DNA from: Mixophyes australis
Lineage: Eukaryota > Chordata > Amphibia > Anura > Limnodynastidae
Length of the DNA: 64,000 bases
Assembly (NCBI GenBank): GCA_036250195.1
Contig: JAVHZZ010000002.1
Span: 63,385,205 to 63,449,204, forward strand
Direction of reading: 5' to 3'
Shown: positions 57,257 through 64,000 of the stretch, piece after piece
Layout of the letters: each line of letters begins with the position of its first letter
How positions within the stretch are numbered: position 1 is the stretch's first letter
Notes under the pieces: model-generated
Seen by the model: only the letters and a program-made list of their open reading frames with translations
What the model was told of the DNA's origin: nothing
The model's database searches: none
Made by a program: the position numbers and the translations under genes

Positions 57257-57589
57257 CAATACACTTTCGTCCAATTTATGAATATATATAACAAGACCAA
57301 AGTAACTGTACATATAAAGGTAGATAAAACAAAATTTAAGAAATTTACACGTTACGTTAGTAAGTAAATGTAGCTTTATTGAGAATATATATTTGTACAT
57401 GTGTTTACAAGACACTTGTCGACTTTTTTAAACCTGTCCCACTATTGTTAATAGTGAATGGAGGGGGGACCCCACACTTTTTTTAAAAGAAAACTTTTAT
57501 CTGTTTTTTACAGTTTTGACAGCTCTGGGGACCTCCAGCAGTATGACAGGCTAGCAAACAGCGTGTTGTATCTAGCGTGTTTTAAAGCA
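57257..57589. repeat. Flanking repeat shared with the other side of the LINE
   Basis: ATTTAAGAAATTTACAC (57334-57351) and TTGTACATGTGTTTACA (57394-57410) also occur on the left flank (41790-41806 and 41985-42001). These are two diverged copies of one dispersed repeat or an old local duplication. Confidence 0.45.
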
Positions 57590-57815
57590 AACTCAGGAGA
57601 GTTTGCTAAATCACAGCTTCATACATTTGAGACTTGTATAGTCAGAGTGGCAAACAGTCGGGAGTTTGATCACTATCGGTTTTGGAAATAGCGATTTTGA
57701 CAGAAGCACAACTGTGGCGATTTTACATGAAATCTCAGCTTCATACATCTGCCAGTTTCAACTCTCCCGAGAAAATTGATGGATTTGCAAAATCGGACCT
57801 TGATACATTTACCCC
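57590..57815. mobile_element. MITE-like element with ATACATTTACCCC end
   Basis: The right end CTTGATACATTTACCCC is the terminus of the MITE family at 41328 and is followed by CAG. Inside are paired-looking motifs (CTCAGGAGAGTTTGCTAAAT, AACTCTCCCGAGAAAA, CAGCTTCATACAT twice). The left terminus was not located. Confidence 0.45.
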
Positions 57816-57818
57816 CAG

Positions 57819-59016
57819 ATGTTCCTTTATCGTGGGATCTATAGGATAGTTGCATAAGTGTGTACACAGCTTTAGATAAAAGGCAGAGAGCTGATTCTGT
57901 CACTTTAAGATGTTTTTCATTGTATGTAACCTTGTTGTCTCTCATATTGTTGTCTGAAATCAGTCATTTCATTCACCAAAAGGATTCCTGCCCTGTGATG
58001 ACACTCTTATCTCAAATAGTTGTTTGGTTAGCTCAAACATTTGCTGACATATCCGTGATCTTTGTTAATAGCTCTTTTTACATAAAGCAACTTTTATTTT
58101 AGATGTGACACTGTATGTAATACATCTATTTCACTGCAAGTCAATAAAGGTAATTAACATACCAAAAATATATGGGCATGTAGAGTGTTTCATTTTGTGC
58201 AATTTCACCTATTTATCCACCTCGCGCATAGTGTGTGAAGCTCACATTCCAATTTTTGGATCTATGAAGGCTCATTTTTCTGCTCCTAGTGCAGCGTGAA
58301 ATCACTACAACAAATGGTGGATTTTCAAGACTGATAGTTAAAGGATATTTATTTTTGTTATAAAACATCATAAGTAAAACTTGGTCCAAAAGAAATACTT
58401 ACCTATCATCTGGTGCTCATAACATCACAGCATTCAGTCCTGACGACTTTGCCTTTTCTTCACCAACTGCACACTGCAAGCAGGAACCAGCTAAGCAGCA
58501 GATCAATTCAGCATGAGGGTGCTGCATTTATTGCTCAGCAGACATGTGATATCTCAACTACTACAACAGTCGCACATATTACAATAAGTTGCCAAATATT
58601 GCAGCATGTTAGAACAGAAAACAACCACAATGCTTTAAAATCAATCAAAATTGATTGGACAATTGTCGGGCATGTTGGTAAATGGGGTCAAAAGATGACC
58701 GCAAATGACTGCCATCAGGCTATCTTCTTACAACACCCACACTGAGCCCAAGCCAGCCCATATGTAGTCCCAATATCTTTAACTCACTTATTTTTTCATA
58801 ATTTAATGGATATTTCTACCCAAATCTAACAATTAGAACAATTAGGATGAATAGGAAACTCACAGGGAATGCACATCCTGGTGGAAAAATTGCAGCCATT
58901 ACGGGACAGTCTATTAAAGTCAATGGGAAATGCCAGGGATAGGGAGACACTATCTTAACTTTATATTTTTATTTAGCAATCATGGATTACAAACAGGAAT
59001 GGAGAACAAAATATTA
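57819..59016. other. No gene recognised
   Basis: Several ORFs of 60-110 codons (the longest at 58413-58745) have no familiar motif. No repeat ends noticed. Confidence 0.45.
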
Positions 59017-59334
59017 TCATTTTTATTATTATTACCATTTATTTATATGGCGCCACTAATTCCGCAGGACTGTACAGAGAACTCACTCATATCAGTCCCT
59101 GCCCCATTGGGGCTTACATTCCCTAACACACACACACACACACAGACTAGACTACACTACATAACCTACCAGTATGTTTTTTTGGAGTGTGGGAGGAAAC
59201 CGGAGCACCCGGAGGAAACCCATGCAAACACGGGGAGAAGATACAAACTCCACACAGATAAGGCCATGGTCAGGAATTGAACTCATAACCCCAGTGCTGT
59301 AAGGCAGAAGTGCTAACCACTTAGCCACCGTGCT
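59017..59334 (-). mobile_element. tRNA-derived SINE, nearly full length
   Basis: Same architecture as 20844-21216: tRNA-like head at the right (GTGGCTAAGTGGTTAGCAC, then GAGTTCAATTCC), V-type core, short CA/CT linker, and tail GCGGAATTAGTGGCGCCATA with an ATT/ATA-rich end instead of (GAT)n. The linker is much shorter than in the other copies. Confidence 0.85.
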
Positions 59335-59392
59335 ATACCAGTTGTAATCACAATAGAGACCAGATGAAACATAACAATTAAACAAACTGAGG

Positions 59393-59425
59393 CATCATCG
59401 TCATCATCATCATCATCATTATAAT
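59393..59425. repeat. (CAT)n microsatellite
   Basis: Imperfect CATCATCGTCATCAT run ending CATTATAATAAT. Possibly the remains of another SINE tail. Confidence 0.7.
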
Positions 59426-59610
59426 AATGCAAGTTTTAAACATTAAAAGGGTGAAGGGAGGGTAAGGGTAAGGGGTCGGTTGTCACATATAGAGAATATT
59501 GGCAGTTACAAATTGGTGATTTGTGATCAGCAGGCATTAAATAAATATGTCATGACACAAAAGTGCTCAGCACAGGTTTCAGAAAAGCCTCACCAGCAAA
59601 GGGGTTAAAC

Positions 59611-59666
59611 CAGGGCCCTCTTAACAACATCTAGGGCCCCCGGGCACAGCAGTGCACCGGGGCCCC

Positions 59667-59698
<32 letters not shown>

Positions 59699-59990
59699 AA
59701 AATATATATATTATATATATGGGGGGCCCGTCGGAGGCAGCAAAAAAAAAAAAAAAACCTGGAAAAAAAACCAAACAATACTTACCTTGCGGTCAGCTGA
59801 CGATCCGGCTCCCTCCCTGATCTCCTCCTCCGTCGCACTCCGCAATGGATGTCGGGCGGGCGTGATGACGTCACGCCCGACATGCACTGCGAGCGCCGTA
59901 CGGAGGAGGAGACCATGGAGGGAGCCGGATCGCCAGCTGACCGCAAGGTAAGTATTGTCTTTTTTTTTTCCAGGTTTTTTAGCTAAGTAC
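59611..59990. mobile_element. hAT-like left end with large palindrome
   Basis: CAGGGCCCTCTTAACAACAT at 59611 looks like a hAT-type terminus, but no matching right end was found. From about 59751 to 59988 lies an imperfect inverted repeat of about 235 bp centred on TGACGTCA (59866-59873). Its arms include CTTACCTTGCGGTCAGCTG / CAGCTGACCGCAAGGTAAG and GATCCGGCTCCCTCC / GGAGGGAGCCGGATC. Confidence 0.6.
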
Positions 59991-60185
59991 TATTCTAATT
60001 AATAGTAACACCTAAAAGTATTAAAATCAGATATTGAACAATACTGGCATATACAATCCTGTGTTTTTAGCAGTAGGCCACTCTGGTTGGCAAGGAACGC
60101 TTTGACTTAATGTTCCACAACAGCTACAACAGCGCTGCACAGAGGATTTCCAGGCCCCGAAGAGGCTGCTTCTTATGCGACCCAA

Positions 60186-60272
60186 CAGAGGCAGAACTAG
60201 CGGGCGGTGTGCCCTGGTGCAGGGAAGCAGGGAGGACCGGCACCTGCTGCACCAATGCTAGTTCCCCCACTG
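60186..60272. mobile_element. Short hAT-type MITE
   Basis: Ends CAGAGGCAGAACTAG and CTAGTTCCCCCACTG. About 87 bp long, clearly related to 60906-61054 (shared GCACCTGCTGC-CCAATG). Target duplication not clean. Confidence 0.7.
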
Positions 60273-60554
60273 GACCCCACCTAGGCTGCAAGCGCAGCTG
60301 TGCATGCAGCCTAGAGGGGTGTGACCGTGCAGATCAATAGGAAGCTATTTGTCTGTACACTCACTTTCTCCTGCCCACAATCCAGCATGGATGGCTCCCT
60401 CCATTCCCACCTAGTCACTACCGCCCTCTCGGCGCCGCAAGTCAGAGGTCCAGATAAGGTATTCTTAAAGCTACAATACCCTGTAGTAAAAGAGCTTTTG
60501 GAAATGACTTCTAGGAATCACTGCAATGAAAACTGAGGGGGGGGGGGGGACGGG
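60273..60554. other. Spacer with G-run
   Basis: No gene. A 13-G run lies at 60537-60549. Confidence 0.4.
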
Positions 60555-60690
60555 ACATCATCATTTATTTACATAGCACCAGCAAATTCCATAGCACTAT
60601 ACAATTGGGGACAAAGACAGTAATAAAACAATACTAGACAGACAGAGATGTTAGAAGGCCCTGCTCACAAGCTTACAATCTATGGGATAT
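60555..60690 (-). repeat. 3' tail of an L2/CR1-type LINE
   Basis: Begins CATCATCATTTATTTACATA and continues GCACCAGCAAATTCCATAGC, ACTATACAATTGGGGACAAA and CTGCTCACAAGCTTACAATC. This resembles LINE 3' ends in frog genomes (recollection, not searched). Confidence 0.5.
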
Positions 60691-60786
60691 AGATACATCT
60701 TCATGTGTTAATATTTACTAAATAGGTAAAGAAATTGCATTATAACCAAGTTTACTAAACATTATGAAGAGAACTAGAGCTCTGTG

Positions 60787-60833
60787 TTCCACCAAACAGC
60801 ACCACACCTGATGTGGTGCTTTTTGGTGGAACA
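60787..60833. repeat. Near-perfect 47-bp hairpin
   Basis: GTTCCACCAAACAGCACCAC, ACCTGAT, then GTGGTGCTTTTTGGTGGAAC: 19-20 bp arms with one or two mismatches. No flanking element ends recognised. Confidence 0.75.
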
Positions 60834-60905
60834 TACAATTATACAGCAGCAAAGGTTCTGTGTAAATTATTTTGACAATAGGTTATTATAAGCAATGGAA
60901 CTACC

Positions 60906-61054
60906 CAGAGGCAGAACTAGCGAGCTGAGGGCCTTGATGCAGGGAGGAGGGGACCGGGACCCCCGACCCTCTGCATCTGCCATACAGCAGGCCCTAATAT
61001 CTCCATGGGCCCCAGTGCATGGCACCTGCTGCTCCAATGGCAGTTCCGCCACTG
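60906..61054. mobile_element. Short hAT-type MITE with perfect 8-bp duplication
   Basis: 149 bp, ends CAGAGGCAGAACTAG and CAGTTCCGCCACTG. Target duplication GAACTACC at 60898-60905 and 61055-61062. Confidence 0.9.
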
Positions 61055-61062
61055 GAACTACC

Positions 61063-61479
61063 CCACCATTATAGGGGGTGCAGCCACTGGAGCTGGATGT
61101 GAGGGAGGTCTGACAATGCTGAGCCCCCTTCCAAGACCCTAACTGCTCTCAGATTAGAGCAAGGGGCTCTTATGAGCTTGTGCTGAACTTGTGCATGCTC
61201 AAAGAGCAGAGCTGGGGCTTCTTCCGAACATGTGTCTGGCCCATGTGCAGTGAAGCACCTTTGGGACATCTCTAGGTCCATGTGTGCTCAGAAAAGGCCC
61301 CATTCTGCTCTTCTGAGAGCAAAGTGGGGGACCAGGAGGGAGTAGCTGCATTGTCAGTCCCCCACCCCTTTAATTTTGCTATGATGCAGTGTTCACATCC
61401 GCTTATATTTGGTCATTTGTCACCCAAAATAAATCATGAGTGTCTTTTATTGAATACTCTAGTTATGTCACATAGGTGT
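61063..61479. other. No gene recognised
   Basis: Balanced base composition with 70-98 codon ORFs lacking motifs. No repeat ends seen. Confidence 0.4.
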
Positions 61480-61835
61480 CCTGATTTGTTGTTTCAAAAT
61501 TATAGGAGCTCTGGTCATTACGTGTCGCCAAATTACCGGATTAACCTGACATACGGAAACTACTGCCAGGTCACGTAGACGGTGACGTTCAGCTGTAACT
61601 GCACTGTGGTCTTCCAGGCCGCCAGGTGTCGCTGTAGTCACCGCAGCCTACAAGCACGGTACGTTCTCTACACTAGAGCCAGTGTACACTGCTGGCCAGC
61701 TGCTCTCTGGCTGTTGTCTCGGTCAGTATGTCGTATCTGTTGTGCTGCTTCAGGTGGTGCGGGGATGGCGGCTCCGGACATATCCCGCTGAAGGAGATGC
61801 CGGCTGTACAACTGGATACACAGCACATGGGTGAG
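61480..61835 (+). other. Weak candidate host promoter and first exon
   Basis: This segment is richer in CpG than its surroundings and contains GGTGACGTTCAG (CRE-like). An ATG at 61797 starts MPAVQLDTQHM and runs into CACATG|GGTGAG near 61827-61832, a good splice-donor context. An earlier ATG at 61764 gives MAAPDISR and then a stop. I do not recognise the peptide, and no second exon was confirmed. Confidence 0.25.
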
Positions 61836-61895
61836 CCATGGGGCCGGGGTTCTCTGTATATAATGAGCGTCAAGTCCTAGTAAATAGCATTACAC

Positions 61896-62056
61896 CCCTC
61901 CTATATACACCCCCCGTGTCAGCCTCCTCTATGCACCCCCCGTGACTGCCTCCTCTATGCACCCCCCGTGACTGCCTCCTCTATGCACCCCCCGTGACTG
62001 CCTCCTCTATGCACCCCCCGTGTCAGCCTCCTCTATGCACCCCCCGTGTCAGCACC
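61896..62056. repeat. 26-bp C-rich minisatellite
   Basis: About six units of CCTCCTCTATGCACCCCCCG with GTGACTG or GTGTCAG between. The units are nearly identical, so the array is recent. Confidence 0.95.
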
Positions 62057-63298
62057 CACTTCCTGTGTCATCCTATCATTAATTCCATGTAACTAGTTTT
62101 TATTGTAACCTTTCCATGCTTATATTTCATTGAATCCTGCTCTCCAGTATACCTTTATGTTGCAGTTTCATCCTTCCCTGATAGTCATCTAACCTCTGTG
62201 CTTTGTAAATGATGCATGGGAAACACTGTAGGCTGTAGTGGGGATCATATCTGGTTCTGCATCTTTCAACTGAGTTTTAAAGGTGTGGCATGTCTACAAA
62301 TAATGTATGTGTAAGTTTATCTATGAGAAGTCATGTAAGGTACACAGAGCCATGCAGTATATATGATGTATTGGGGTTATCTGCAAGTTTAGACAGTAGA
62401 CTAGAATATGAAATGGATCCCCTGAGCAGTTTGTAGTCTAATAAGGTAGTGGAAGACCTTCACAGACAGGGAGTGCTGCTAAGATTACACTGAAGATACC
62501 TGGTTAATGTTTAACTCTTTTACTGGTTGGCATAACCAGAGACAGACTTATGTACCAACTTGTCACCACCGATGCCTGTCTGGGTACGAAAATCACCTAG
62601 GCTAGTAACTGGTTAAAATAAATGTATTTTATTGGATAAGAACACAAACGGTAGGAATTACAAGTCTTTACACAAAGTTTGTTGATGAATAAGATTAGTC
62701 TAAAAAACTGCAATGTAAGTGTCAATTGTTGATTAGTGTTTCTGTATTTTCAGCGTAAACTTAAACATTATATAAATAAGAAACAATAAGATGTATGAAA
62801 GAATAAATGTCTTTTACCTGCCTGTGATTATAAATAATTGTACTAATACTATGCTAAGGTGATATAGAAGACTTTTTTCTGATTGAATTGATACTTAAAT
62901 TGAAGTATACTCTGGTGGATTTTAGATCACCTATTTCATTACTTTACACAACTTTGTTTTTAAACAGAATGTGAAATGATTTTAAATGGGATTCATTTTT
63001 AGTGAACAAGAAATAAAGATTGAATTTTAAAACACACACAGCTAACCAGTCCTTCATGTGCATTAAGAAACCTACCATTTCTTTGAGGTTGTTAATGGGA
63101 TTGCTAATGTTTTCAGTGGTAGCACCTTCCTAATGAACTTGGAAACAAATGTACTTGTTTCCCATCTTCCATTGGTAAGATAATAAGGGGGGAGTGTACA
63201 GCAATGATAAGAGAGAGAATCTGGTGCTGTTGTATCTCTGAGATAGATAGATATATATATATCTATCTATTTCCATTTCAATAATATAACATTAATAT
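62057..63298. other. No gene recognised
   Basis: AT-rich, compatible with an intron or intergenic spacer. Short GATA/TA simple repeats near 63242-63270. Confidence 0.45.
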
Positions 63299-63438
63299 AG
63301 GCCTCAACAACCTGTGGCTCCCCAGGTGTTGTGAAACTACGAGCAAACCACTGCTTGCTTTGCCAGCCAATAGCTGGCAGGGTATGCTGGGATTTTTAGT
63401 TTCACAATACCTGGCGAGCCACAGGTTGTCCAGGCCTG
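63299..63438. mobile_element. Palindromic MITE with ACAACCTGTGGCTC arms
   Basis: Left AGGCCTCAACAACCTGTGGC pairs with right GCCACAGGTTGTCCAGGCCT. Inner arms GGTGTTGTGAAACTA / TAGTTTCACAATACC and a small GCCAGC/GCTGGC hairpin complete the fold. Non-coding. Confidence 0.85.
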
Positions 63439-64000
63439 CATTATTTCCACGTACTGTATTATTAATTGTCAGCACATCACAATGATGAATAATGAATCTC
63501 TTGGTGTTGCATGTACCTTTTCTTTCAGCTCTCTGCTCACAAAGAGAAACCAGGTGACATTGTTTTGCGACTTGATATGCTGATGCTTATAGCCTATATG
63601 TTCATATCGTTGAGAAAATATTTTTTTCAGACTATTCCTATTATGTAAAAATATATCCTATATCTTTGTCCACTTAAAGCTGCCTGATTACCAAGATAAA
63701 ATATTTGATTAAAGCCCTGGCTGGAGTGGTCCCATTTAAACTTCATTCTGGTTCCCAAGGGGATGTTAAACACAGACTTAGCGTAGCCACAATACCCAGC
63801 TGGGTTGGGTGGCTCCTGATCGAGGGGCTGGCAGCTTTCTCTCTCCTTCATTGTCTGTTCCTGCAAGCACTCCTCTAGTGGTCGGCTATGGGCGCTATGG
63901 ACAGTCTGCGAGAGCTTGGGGAAGATCAAACTGAATCCCACTTGGCATAATTACCCTAGGAGCTGGACATCCTGGACCCTGTCCCAAGTTACCCCTCAGC
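63439..64000. other. No gene recognised
   Basis: A 104-codon minus ORF (63627-63941) shows no motif I recognise. The block 63710-63960 is more GC-rich than its surroundings and could belong to an unidentified repeat or exon; I cannot tell which. Confidence 0.3.

Noticed and set aside
61896..62056. CRISPR-like array
   Set aside because: Contiguous tandem units without unique spacers, in a vertebrate genome; a minisatellite.
63531..63556. Second exon after TTTTCTTTCAG, ending CCAG|GTGACA
   Set aside because: Only 25 nt long, the downstream donor context is poor, and one tested phase reaches a stop immediately. Not enough to call.
63710..63960. snRNA, 5S or 7SK gene or pseudogene
   Set aside because: Compared from memory with U1, U2, U4-U6, 7SK and 5S motifs. 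No conserved block was found.

Overview
This window is vertebrate genomic DNA made almost entirely of nested transposable elements, with no complete host gene. The mix of repeats suggests an amphibian, most likely a frog or toad: an intact Ty3/gypsy chromovirus, a Penelope-like element, an L2-clade LINE, tRNA-derived SINEs whose tails resemble L2-type tails, many hAT and palindromic MITEs, Tc1/mariner remains and a TRIM13-like pseudogene. The organism call is inference. All identifications come from reading the sequence, not from searches.

Layout. 1-23.7 kb is old, AT-rich sequence: a decayed Tc1 transposase (1-1075) carrying a MITE, a broken TRIM13-like pseudogene (minus strand, 5755-6849), SINE copies (11307, 20844), three copies of one hAT MITE (4365, 18013, 21865), another hAT element (19194-19644) and a 113-bp (TA)n tract. 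23.7-37.2 kb is a Penelope-like element (PLE) flanked by 261-bp direct repeats (pLTRs). Its upstream pLTR is split by Ty3/gypsy copy A (23754-31330), whose gag and pol are open and which has a TGGTC target duplication. 37.2-42 kb holds diverged tandem repeats, an L1/Tx1 reverse-transcriptase fragment and palindromic MITEs.

42.0-57.25 kb is one minus-strand L2-type LINE, about 4.75 kb once insertions are removed, with a TTATGAT target duplication. It was hit by a 1.75-kb hAT element (8-bp duplication), a 5'-truncated SINE (10-bp duplication) and a solo LTR (5-bp duplication). Ty3/gypsy copy B (47353-55406, duplication GTAGT) then inserted into the solo LTR. 57.3-64 kb is again old repeats and MITEs, plus a weak candidate for a host first exon near 61.7-61.8 kb.

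The Ty3/gypsy family is the most informative part. Copies A and B share a long LTR (1.55-1.94 kb), a gag ORF, a pol ORF in the -1 frame behind a correctly phased GGGAAAT heptamer, and a C-terminal chromodomain. Twelve bases at the primer-binding position are exactly complementary to the predicted 5' end of the element's own transcript, which is the arrangement of self-primed Tf1/sushi-type elements. The LTR leader also carries two to four copies of a two-stem hairpin whose loop varies and whose outer stem changes in a compensatory way. I regard this as the most novel structure in the window.
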